DNA of 64,000 nucleotides from Hyaloperonospora brassicae (Eukaryota > Oomycota > Peronosporomycetes > Peronosporales > Peronosporaceae): the NCBI GenBank assembly GCA_947650285.1, contig CANTFL010001217.1, forward strand, positions 1 to 64,000, read 5' to 3'. The position numbers were made by a program, and so were the translations under genes. Positions within the stretch are counted from its first letter, which is position 1; each line of letters begins with the position of its first letter. The notes under the pieces were generated by a model that ran no database searches, had not been told where the DNA came from, and saw only the letters and a list, made by a program, of their open reading frames with translations. Of the stretch, positions 45,620 through 56,203 are shown piece by piece.

Positions 45620-45933
45620 GATGGCCTCACTTGCGGTACGGTCGTTAGCACGACTGCACAAGACCTCAGTGTAGCTGACCGCTACACTGTGGAGCAAGCT
45701 CTCGGCGGCTGTACAGATATGCAGGTAGCGCCGAAGGTTCACCACTCGAATTAGTCGAGTAAACCGGGACATGGACATCTGACTAGCGGTTAGCATCCTA
45801 GAAGTAAGAAACCTGTTGCCGCCGAAGGGCAACACGATCATCCTAGGTCGACTGGAGAGCCAACCTTAGAGGATCGAGACCTGACTGTGGTGCAAACTCA
45901 CAGTCCGAAGACGTCGAGGGAATAAGTTCCCAC

Positions 45934-48900
45934 GTGCTTAAGGAAATACTTCCTCAAGAGTTGAACACTGAGGGATACGGACCTCAGCAACCTCAGCAAC
46001 CTGTGATAACCAGTTCCCAGATAGAAACCGAGACGTTGAACGTCTTGGTCAATGACGGATCAAGTGTAGGCGTTTATACACATGATCTCATTGTGCCTCC
46101 GAAACTAACTTCGGAGATAAATCAATTGCCAACGCTAGAACCGAAACGGTTCTTGCGTGATCTGAGTAGTGGCAAAGTCAAGCAGATCTGTGCTATCGTC
46201 GCGGAGGACGAGTACGTTACCGATATTCGATCGACAACGGTATTCACTGAGACCGAGAGGGTTCTCAGCAGTTCATCGATGGACGAAAGCGTGGTCGATG
46301 AGAAGACTCGGATTGAGAGATACGAATCTCAATCCTGGAAGTCGCTCCAGGCAAATCCTTTGTATAAGGATCTGATCGAATTCAAGGATGTGTTCCCTGA
46401 ATCCGTGCCTTGCGAGTTGCCTAAGGACAAAGGCACTCGACACGAGATCGAGCTCAAACCGGGCTTGAAGTACTGTGTCATGAAGCAGTGGCCACTGCCT
46501 CGTGAACAAGTACTAGCGATCGAAAAGTTCTTTGCCGATCGCTTTGCAGCGGGCCATGTGAGGGAATCAACTTCCCTTCACAGCTCTCCGACCTTCTGTG
46601 TGCGAAAGACCACAGGAGGATGGCGGACAGTGCACGCATTCAACAAATTGAATGCTGCAACGGTACCGGCTCAGACGCCAATACCGAGGAAGGACGTAAT
46701 CATGGATGGTATGTCAAAGAGTACCATCTTTTCGTCCATGGATCTGATGGACGGATTCTATCAGATCCTCATGCGTGAACGAGACATCCCGTTCACGGCA
46801 GTGAGTACCCCTAGCGGGATGCTGTGGGAGTGGCTAGTTATGCCACAGGGGCTAAGTAACGCCCCTGCAACATTCAACAGATTTGTTTCAAATCTGTTGA
46901 GACCGGTTCGAGACTCCGCATCCGAGTTACTTCGACGATGTGTTTGTCCATATCCGGGCTATGGACGGGAAATCGGATGTTGAAGTTCACAGAACTCACG
47001 TTTGTCGGGTTCTTCAACTTATGCGCAAGCATAAGTTGTACGCCAACCTCAAGAAGTGTATATTCGCGGCTAGAGAAATATTACTTCTTGGGTGCATCGT
47101 GGGTAAACACGGCGTACGCCCTGATCCAGAAAAGATCAAGGCGATTACCGACTGGCCTGTGCCAGTCGATGTCAAGGTACTTCGTAAGTTCCTTGGCTTA
47201 GCGGCGTACTTGCACAAGTACTCGCCCAACTATGCCGAGATGACTGTTCATCTTTCTTGTTTACTCAAGAAAGATGTGAAGTGGTCATGGAACGCTGACT
47301 GTCAGCGTTCCTTTGAAAGTATCAAGAAAAGCTTGATGCAATCGCCCATCTTGGCGATTGCAGATCAGGTCAGATCATTTAATGTGGTCTGTGACGCCAG
47401 CGATTTCGCAATCGGCTGTGCGTTGATGCAATTTGACACAGATGGCGCATAACGCGTCATCTGCTATCGATCGCGTCAGCTTCAAGAAGCCGAGAGTAAT
47501 TATCCAGTGCATTAATAGGAACGCCTTGCCATGAAATATGCACTGGCTAAGTTTCGTGTCTATCTCCTCGGAGATAGACCGTTCGTTGTATATACGAACC
47601 ATGCGTCGCTACGCGCGGCCGTAGCAGTCCACACCTCGCGCAACGAATGGCGAGGTGGCTATCTTTCTTCGCTGAGTATAACTTCTCCGTGGAGTACAAG
47701 CCAGGGCGACTTAATTTCGTCGCTGATGCGTTATCACGTCGGCCCGACTTCAAGCCAACGACCCGAGTCATCAGTGAGGCCTTGCCCACTGTTGCGACAC
47801 TGTCCATCAGTGTGCCGTCGTCGCCGTTACTCGACGACGGGCGGAAGTCATACGCAGGAGACACGAATCTCCTCCGTTTGATGGTTCATCTTGCGAACCC
47901 ATCCCGGAAATCCATGTCGGATTTGCCGGCCCTGTACCGTTTCTCTTCGGATCGGTACATTACTCGCAATGGCCTTCTGTACTATACAGCAGTTGCCGAC
48001 GACACGCCTCGTGTCGTTGTTCCTGATCATGATGAATTGCGATTACGCATCATGTTCGAGTGTCACGATGCGCCGTCTGGCGGGCATCGTGGCCGAGAGA
48101 AGACTTTCTTCACGGTCATTCGTGACTTTTACTGGCCCCGCCAGTATCAGTTTGTCCGCAAGTACATTCGTTCTTGCGAGGTTAGTCAACGGGTGAAGCT
48201 TATCCCCTCATCCCGTGCTCCACTACAACCTCTGCCGGTCCCGGTAGAGTGCTGGCAGTCCGTTCTAATGGACTTTGTCTCCGGTTTCCCCGAAGACTCT
48301 CACAAGAATAATGGTAATTCTTGTGTTTGTGGATCGTTTCAGCAAGATGGTGCATCTTGCTGCTTTCCCCGAGTTGATCACGGCACACGGCTGTGCGCGT
48401 GTCTTCATCGAAACTGTGTTTCGACTCCACGGTTTACCCCGTGAACTCGTATCCGACCGTGACCCTCGGTTCACGGCGGCGTTTTGGCAATCTGTGTTCC
48501 GCATTTTGGGAAAACGGTAGAAGATGTCAACCTCTGACCATCCTGAAACAGATGGTCAGACAGAACGTGCGAACCGTGTCCTAGAAGTAATACTTCGAGC
48601 ATACGTCCACTCCTTTCAGAGTTGGAGTGAGTTCTTACCGATGGTCGAATTTGCCATCAACAACTCCGTGCATGCGTCCACAACGCATACACCGTTCTAC
48701 GTGAATGGCTTTGGCCACCCATGTATTCCCGCCCTCATACAGAGTGACTCTGAGTTAAGAGGAAGGGACTCGCTCGAGCAAAAAACGTTTTGGCTCTTGC
48801 TCATCACGTATCACCGCTCACGCCGATACGTTTGATGCCGATGTCGACAATGTCGACATCGAGGAAATTGAGCTTAGCAGTAGCGATGACGCTGCTGCTA

Positions 48901-49384
48901 CATCAGACAATGATGAAGATGCTGGTATATATAGCATCTTCACCGATTATGTCCGCGAGGAAGAAGACAACCTCGCTGAAAAAGAGAGCAATCTCTTAGC
49001 AGTGCGCACGAAGCGCACTGCCAGACAAAACAAAGAGTCAGCAGAGAACTTCCTGCTGACTCGAGAAGCGGTAGTCCGTTTCTTTCAGTACTCCATCGCA
49101 AATGCGGTGGACCGTCATAAAAACGGAACGCAGACATGAATGGAAGAGCAAATGTTCTTTCATTTAAAGTTAACGACCTAGTACTACTGTCTACGGTAAA
49201 CTTACCTGGACACGGAGTCACTAGTGTCGGCAGTAGTAAACTAATGCCGAAGTACATTGGTCCCTTTCGTGTGTTGCACCGCGAGGGCAATGCATACACG
49301 AATGAGTTGCCTCGCAGGAGGCGCACGCATCCTACGTTCTATGTTGGTTGTCTCCACCCGTACTATCAGTACGAGGCCTCTTGA
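45934..49384 (+). pseudogene. Copy B RT, RNase H and integrase, multiply frameshifted
   Basis: The frame 45934-46983 runs from the linker (SSVGVYTHDLIVPPKL) through RT blocks to MPQGLSNAPATFNRFV; a 1-bp insertion near 46920 moves the YFDD box into another frame, which continues at 46940-47452. A stop after FDTDGA (47452), then RNase H (47531 on, VYTNHASL with Asp to Asn), VEYKPGRLNFVADALSRR, integrase zinc region (HDAPSGGHRGRE; SCEVSQRVK with a Cys lost), core pieces (VLMDFVSGF; VSDRDPRF; DGQTERANRVLE) in three frames, and the tail ending YYQYEAS with a stop at 49384. Inactive. Confidence 0.85.
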
Positions 49385-50923
49385 GAGAACGAATACAGCC
49401 AGCACGCAAATGAATTCCCAACAGATTCTTGTGATCACGGACCAAACACTCAAGTTGGTCCTTCAGCAACGCGGTCTCGCGACGAGTCGCCTCTAGCTCG
49501 TCGCGCAAACGATTCTTCTCGAGTTCGCTCTCAAGCTGAGAGAACGCGAAATCCGTTCGTTCTTTCTCCCGATCGGTACGGAGACGTCGTACGGTCGCCA
49601 GCAAGTCATGTCGACGATCGTATTAGGGATCTACGTCCACTCTCAACTCGGTCAGGTAACGCTCATGGTTACCAAAAGTATCTTGCAGTCCCGGCGGTTG
49701 CGCCGGACCTTGTCTTTCTACCGCCACCGGAACCACTAGTGGATTCTCACGGTGGTCGACGCTTTCACGTGGGGCGTATCTTGAGCCACCGCGTGAAGAA
49801 TGGGGAGCGGACAAGTTACCTTGTCCGCTGGCGTGGGTAACCACCATCGTATTACAGCTGGGAAACTCGATCCCAGCTGATGGCTGACGTTAAAGGTCTC
49901 GTCCACCAGTATGACGAGACTCATCCGATAGGTCCGACGGCCCATCGGTAAACACGCGCTTTTGGCGCTTAGAGACGGATTGTAAGTTTGCAATCGCGTC
50001 CCGCATCTCAGCCGAGATGTGTGCCCTTCCTCAGGGCGAACTTAGGGAATACACGTCCCTCTGTGCACCTTGCGAGTTGTCAATACAACTCGCACAAGGA
50101 TGACCCTAATTTAAATCAAGGAATGTCTGCCTCACTTTAAAAACGATGCATCCGGTACATTGCACCGGTTGGCGTTCGCGTATCAACCTTGATGCGTGTT
50201 GCCTCAAGTTTCTTAAACCACCCTTCTCGTCTAAATTCTTTACGTTTTGGACGAACGCGTTCTACGCCGCCAAAAGCGAGGCCTTTCACGCTTTTGGTTG
50301 CCATTGTACCATCGATGCTTCAAGAAAGCATCGAGATAAAATTCTTCTTCAGCGCGAAAGTTCTTCGCGCTAGAGCTCAAGCCGTAAAGATCACTCGCAT
50401 CGAATGAAGGTATTCGATGGTGTTGACTTGTCTCGTGAGACAAGCTATTGATGAGATGTTCAGGCAATCGTCACGGCTTCAGCTCATCACGCTTTAAAGT
50501 GGTACCTTTGCCGGTATCACGTTTATCAGAATGACGATGGCTCTCACCACCGTCAAATCGCTCGTGCGAAGGCGCACGATTTGAACGCGGTGATTGGTAA
50601 TCATACTCATCACCATATTCATCAACACTGCCGAACAGACTGTAACGCATGTCGCGAGTCCATACCTTAGGCACGTCTCTTGATGGACGAGGCACCGCAG
50701 GTGAACGCGATGCCTCTAAAGGCTTTTCCGAGTCAGACACATCTGACTCGCCAGAGTAGCTGACCCCTAACTCGGGGTCACTGTGTTCATGAGGTGCGAT
50801 ACCTCATGCGCCTGCGGCAACACCTGCTGCAGGCTGAGAACGAGCAGCAGACGACGAGACGCCAGCTGCAGAGGCGGGCGCAGCAACAGCCTGTGTCGTC
50901 TTTGGGTCATTCCGCATAGACAT
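49332..50923 (-). pseudogene. Antisense ORF (aORF), copy B, broken
   Basis: Starts MSMRNDPKTTQ at 50923 and, in several frames, keeps the Ser/Ala-rich start, RYSLFGSVDEYGDEY, LPEHLINSLSHETSQHHRIP, FRAEEEFYLDAFLKHRWYN, and NLQSVSKRQKRVFTDG: here Ser (TCT) stands where copies A and D have TAG. The C-terminal coil (REKERTDFAFSQLESELEKN; LEATRRETALLKDQLE) is highly diverged in sequence from A and D but is still a coil with the same spacing and a basic Pro-Arg-Thr-Asp tail. It overlaps the pol end tail to tail by about 50 bp. Confidence 0.7.
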
Positions 50924-51015
50924 GTCAACTATGCGAGGCAAAGTCAGAATGAATGAATCTGACCAACGAGTACTCCCCGTCCCGTTGGCATCCAACGGGT
51001 GGTTACAAAATTTTC

Positions 51016-51036
51016 GATAGTTACACGGTGACTATC
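51016..51036. promoter_or_regulatory. Leader hairpin of copy B
   Basis: GATAGTTACACGGTGACTATC; stem of 9 with one mismatch and a 3-nt loop, just before the polypurine tract (51041-51053). Confidence 0.55.
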
Positions 51037-51053
51037 ACACAAGGGAGGGGTGA

Positions 51054-51496
51054 TGTAACGGGGTAGCCCGTTACATGAATATTGTCACTAAGGATAAAAT
51101 GACAATAAAGAATATTACGTTGAATATTCTATCAACAATATCACAGAGCATGATGATATTGTTAAAGATGACCGAAGGGTCTACTCATTGGTTGATATCG
51201 TGATGATATAAACCCACCAATCGCTGCTAGACGCGCTCAATGGGTGGTGAGTAGGCGTCATCATACAAATAGTTACTTTATTATAATTAAATCAGGACAA
51301 ACAGAGATACAAGAGTTATCGGACTTAACTATATTAATAACAGTTTTACTTTTCCTACGGCTAGAGTCTTTCACCTTAGTCGTTCTACCTTCCTCTGTGT
51401 AGCTCGACACCTAGCTGGGCACTGACTGTCACTACAGTCAGTGATAGTAAACTCCGTACTGGTTGACCAGTACGTAGTCGTCGGTGCCCCGTTGCA
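51054..51496 (+). repeat. Copy B 3' LTR
   Basis: 443 bp, TGTAACGGGG... to GTTGCA, preceded by the polypurine tract AAGGGAGGGGTGA. Similar in length and layout to copy A LTRs but with many substitutions. Confidence 0.85.
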
Positions 51497-51929
51497 CGTT
51501 GCCGATGTGGTTTGCTACTAGCAACACTTCTCTGTAATCGTTTTAGCTGGCACGAAAACGGGTATTGGCCAGCATACAAGCGTCGTGTCCTCGACGAGGG
51601 AATAGTCAGATATAGACCCATTTTGTATAAGTCAATGTTTGTCTGTATCTCAGACAAGTTCAATCGCCCTAGTAATGTATGCACTTGATCCGTAAGGAGT
51701 TGCGACCGGTACAACGCATGGATCAAAAAATGTCGGTGCAAAAGCTACGTTAGCGAACTATGCTTGGCCATATGCCCGTAGAGAAACCTATGATCAAAAT
51801 ATGATCGTAGAGTGAGTGAGCTTCATTGAGGCACATAACAGATCTCTAATGGCGAGTTTGTGGTTTACACCGCCAAATACAAAGGCCGAGACTTATTATC
51901 TACTCTCATAGCAGGACTACCCAGTGTAT

Positions 51930-53330
51930 TCTACAACGAGACGTCCCGAATCGTGGTACATACCGCTTTCGAGTTTAGCCGTGGCCGCACGTCGTTTTGC
52001 AAATGTTGACCCATTATCGCTAACAGCGACCGGATTGACTGCGTACACATCTACTGCAATTTTCACGGGATTCATCGCTGCATTCACAGCCCTGTCTCCG
52101 TCGTGTTATAATATCTGTATAAATGGGCCAACCTTCCGATGCCTAGTCCGTCCGCACATCACCTCGCCTTCAGATAGAAGTTGTCGAAGTCGTTTGTGGC
52201 GTGGAGTTTGATGCTGCCGCATTTGCTGGACAATTTAAGGACACTGTCTTCAACAACATGAAGTGGGGATAGAGCTCCATTCACTGCTCGACGGAGACCA
52301 TGGATGACCCCCAGTATATCGCTGTGTTGTTCATCTTGTCTGCCTCAGCGTACAACATGTTCACCGCCCCGATATCTCTGCCGTGTGCGTGGTCTTGTCC
52401 ACGCGCACCATAATCGAATCGGATACTCCTAGTCCCGCATTCCCACGTGAGCCGCTGTCAAAAAAGAGTAGATACTGGGTCAGAGTACTGACTGGTGGTA
52501 TGAGTGTGGGTATCCCAGTTGGTTTCGTGATTCGCGCAGCAAGCGCGCCTGCCACGTCCCTCTTCGGATAGGAGTGCACATCCGTGTCATACTCGTGCGC
52601 CAAGGATACAAAGTCGCGCTACGCGTTGTCAACCGTAGAGTTGGCTTCTGCGCGTACTGTCTGCTGTAAAGCTTCCGGTTTGTACCGGAGACGCAAATAC
52701 GCACACCATCTGGCGTGTATTGTCGTTGCCGCCATTAGCCTATCGAAAGCTCTAGAATCCTTAAAAAAGCCGTCACGATGCCCATCTTGGGCCCCATCGA
52801 TTGGTTTGCCAACCGCCAGCCACGCGCGTTTTGGTATGTCGGACACGACTAAAATAAAACACGACCCATGAGGTTTTCCCTCACGCTGTCATCGAATTGA
52901 CTCCATCTGGTTCTAAAGTCCTACCACGCCGCATTCGCATCCGGATATTCACATGATACGTGCTGGAGTGTAACGAGCTCATCCCAATAGCACGAGATCT
53001 GCGGACAAGACCGATCGCTATAAACGTGGTTCCACAGGTTGATCTTATTCACCTTTATACGGTAAAGCGTCTGCCCCGTGGTAAATCCCGCTCACGTCAC
53101 TATACTTATGTCAGCCCACCGGGGCTGCGCTCGCGCGCTATGCATGTTGATGTCGTTAGAAGCTTGTACAGCGATCGCTATGTCTGTTGGTTTGCCATGG
53201 TGCAAGATGAAGAAAGCAAGTCGATGGAGCTGTGATAAACGGATTCTGTCATTGTTTGTAGTGTTATATTTCTTGTTAGCGTGATGAAATATATGTTCTT
53301 GCTTGCCATCACTCATATCCACTCAATCAG
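51930..53330 (-). pseudogene. LINE (non-LTR retrotransposon) 3' remnant with RNase H
   Basis: On the - strand, from right to left: LQHVSCEYPDANAAW and DFRTRWSQF (the cysteine-rich tail after RT in L1-like LINEs), RAWLAVGKPIDGAQ and CAYLRLRYKPEAL, then after an in-frame TAG (about 52612) AHEYDTDVHSY and QYLLFFDSGSRGN, the start of a LINE RNase H with its first Asp, followed in other frames by MNNTAIYWGS (normally the second acidic residue region, NxxAEYxGL) and NPVAVSDNGSTFAKRRA. No RT catalytic part is in the window. Many stops: inactive. Confidence 0.7.
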
Positions 53331-53886
53331 CCATCCACGCACCTGTCCAATTAATCATCCAAATAATCCTCAGATATATCTCTAAGTCGCCATCCGTTAT
53401 TTTAACCGTAGCTTTCACCATTTCGGGTAGAATTGCCTTTTTCTAACACGATCTCGGTTGCATGTTCCTCCGTCGCACAGCGCAGAGCTGCTGCCTTTTT
53501 TTCTCGTCCATTATGCCTGATAATCTCCCCCTGTGTGCAGCTGCACGAGCCGCGAAAATGTCGGATGGTCGCAGGAACGCAAGTCTCTGCTGCCTGCGTA
53601 CGCTCTGCCATGTCGCTCGCAGCCGGTACGTGACTAAGCTGGGCTTCGTGGAAATTCGAAAATGGCATTTGAGAAGATGACCCTGTTTCCGCTGTCCGTA
53701 AGGCGCCAAGAATGGTCTATCGACGCGCCTGCGTCAATCGTTCGCGGCTGCGTCAGTATGTACGACCGAAGAAAACGGTCTGGAATATTGCATACCATTG
53801 CGTCGCACAGCTCTGACACCGCCTGCCTCACCGCTGGGGTATTGTGACCGCCTTGATTAAAAATTGACCGCGAAATTTCCCGTCCA
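53331..53886. other. Intergenic before Gypsy copy C
   Basis: Short frames on both strands (53402-53709 -, 53641-53847 +) without recognisable domain. No gene called. Confidence 0.4.
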
Positions 53887-54356
53887 TGTAGCGGGGCACG
53901 CTCTTGCTCAGATAACTAAGCAAGGCCTTGTATTGATAACAATACAAGGGTGCGTACGCCCGACGTCACGCACACGTGGCGTGAGGAAGCGCGACCAAGA
54001 CAATACAGAACCCGAAAGCTCTGTCTTCAGGTAAAAGTAGAACTGTTGTTGATTATAGTTACTTGCTTAGTAAATCATATTTCGTCTTAAAATAACTATA
54101 TTAAACGACTGTCTCCTATGTGGGTCTTCTGTCCACCACCCATTGCGCGCGTCTATCAGCGATTAATGGCTAAACTGGTTGATGTACACGGTACATAACC
54201 AAGAAGTGAACCCCTCTACGGATATTACCCTTAGAGGTAATATTTCGACAACATCGCTTTTCTTGAGTGATGTTGATTATATATTTTCAAAATAGATAAC
54301 ATTTAAAAATTTGTACGAAAGTACCAATTTTTATGTTACGGGCTCACCCCGTTACA
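53887..54356 (-). repeat. Copy C 3' LTR (diverged subfamily)
   Basis: 470 bp, TGTAGCGGGGCAC... to CCCCGTTACA on +. Little similarity to the A LTR except the ends and the core (CCACCCATTGCGCGCGTCTA). Confidence 0.8.
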
Positions 54357-54378
54357 TCACCCTTCCCTTAACCATCAG

Positions 54379-54390
54379 TCACTATAGTGA
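54379..54390. promoter_or_regulatory. Leader hairpin of copy C
   Basis: TCACTATAGTGA, a perfect palindrome at the position of the GTCAC...GTGAC hairpin of copies B and D. Confidence 0.5.
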
Positions 54391-54429
54391 GTGAGTGATT
54401 GATAAATTGGTGACAGAGAGATCACCGTC

Positions 54430-56203
54430 GTGTCGCTCTGGGGATGGGGAGCACTTGTTGGTCTTTCCCTTCTCATTTTGACTTTAGAGCGCATGACGAG
54501 TCGGTACATGCGCTCCACGAGCAAGGCTACACGGACGCGTGTAGCCGGAGGGAAATACACTCAAGAATCTGCAGCAAGCAATAATGCGCCTGCTGCTGCT
54601 AATAAGAAGACTGCAACACCCATAGTTGCAGGTGTAAGTGGTCATCCACGGGAAGCTTCTTCACCCGCAGCTTCGGCCGCGGGTGGAAGTCCCATGGACG
54701 TCGACCCCGGATTAGAGATGATCTATTCGGGTGAGTCGGATTCCCCGACCGACTCCAAGTCGTTTGCAAAGCCATACCGTACAGTTGCGGAAACAAAAAC
54801 TGCTGCGCCTCGCGGCAGTCTCGATACTGAATTTTGGCATGAGCTGTTCGGCTCATCCGACGATTCCGGGTATTCTTCACCGGGATTGGACCGATCGCGC
54901 TTGTATTCATACGAGTCGAGTGTGCAACATGAGGATGTACGTCGTCATGACGATGTCGATGACTCTTCGCGGAGTCATCGTAGCCATAGCCGTAGTAATG
55001 CGAGTTATTGCGGCTATCGTGGTGCCAGTGATTACGTTGGAACCACGCAAGAGGAGCAGGATCGCGAAGCGTTTCGATCTGCTCCTGAAAATAAGCAATC
55101 GATGCCTTCCGTGGTCGAGCTGATAGGGTGGTATGGATATACCACTGGGAGTTGTCGAATCCCAATCTTTGACTCGTCAAAAATACATGGTCTTGACCCC
55201 AGTGCGAACCATTTTCGCACTGGGAATGACTTCTACATCGATGTCTTCTTTAGACATCAATGATACCACGGAAACCGAAAGAGAGACGAGATATCTTTGG
55301 TGCAGGCGTAAAATTCGTTTATAGGCAAGATTGAGGATGTTGGCCGCAAGGTTTGGCTGGACAAACTCGATGTTGCTCGCAACAGGTTTGATCTGAAGTC
55401 TCATAACGGAGCTCGATACAAATTGTACCGATTTTCTCGAGAGACAGAGTACCTTGCCTCTCGTGGGGAAAGAATGGACTGAGTTGTCTTGCCGAATTAA
55501 TTCGCGCCCCAAATGGAGCGTACCTTCCTTATCAACCCAACTGGAGGGCGCGCATCTTGTTTGAGGTGCGTCAAGGGATTGAGAAACTACAATCCCTTTA
55601 CGAACGCGGCGGGCGTTTGTACGAAGATGGACCTCCATTGTCGGGTGTGTCGCTTTGTAGTTCTCGACGAGACCGGGTACATCCAACATCAGCTGGGAGC
55701 GGGGCTTCAGCTGTTCCAAGAGGGTGGATACCCTCGCCGTTGGACGAGGTAACTCTTCCTTGATCCTGAATCGTCACGGTAGTTCAAGATGCGCTCCACC
55801 AGGAAGCGTTGACCACCGTGGGAGTCAATCAAAGGATGTGGTGGAGGAGGGAAGACCTCCTCCAAGTAGTTCTGCTCACCATCTCGACCAGAACGAGATG
55901 GATCACGCAATTGTTTCATTGAACCAGGATTTAGAGCACGAGAGGGACTGGCGTTACGCTCTGACCGACACTGTGCAGCAGCACCGCAAGGATCGCGAAG
56001 ATGAGCGTGCGAAGGACCGTGCTGAGTACGCGTTCGCACAACTTCAGGTCGAGCGCGATATACGCTCCCTCTTTGAGGAGCTGGAAACGGCACGCATGGA
56101 GATCTATCGGCTGAACGAAGAGATCTCTTCATTTCGCATCCAGACTGATCGTCTGGAGCGCGAACGCAAGAGCCTGATGGAGGTTCTTGAAGGTGGGGGT
56201 TAA
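54430..56203 (+). pseudogene. Antisense ORF (aORF), copy C, diverged
   Basis: The frame 54430-55263 (277 residues) keeps, in otherwise diverged sequence, MIYSGESDSPTDS, FWHELFGSSDD, CRIPIFDSSKIHGL, SANHFRTGNDFYIDVFFRH. A TGA at 55261-55263 replaces the Trp seen in copies B and D. Pieces then follow in other frames: KIEDVGRKVWLDKLDVAR, GARYKLYRFSRE, then FEVRQGIEKLQSLYERGG with Tyr at the site of the A/D in-frame TAG. The coil is open at 55724-56203: ALTDTVQQHRKDRE, AFAQLQVERDIRSLFEELE, RLNEEISSF, TDRLERERKSLMEVLE. The homologous start may be the ATG near 54508 (MRSTSKA) rather than 54430. Confidence 0.7.

Larger units (their letters stand above)
44280..51496 (+). mobile_element. Ty3/Gypsy element copy B, 5' truncated, + strand
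   Basis: Begins abruptly inside gag at the edge of the Copia arm, so the 5' LTR and the first third of gag are lost. It then holds gag, protease, RT, RNase H and integrase on + with many frameshifts, the antisense ORF on - (50923-49332), a polypurine tract and a 3' LTR (51054-51496). It is more diverged from A and D than they are from each other. Confidence 0.85.
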
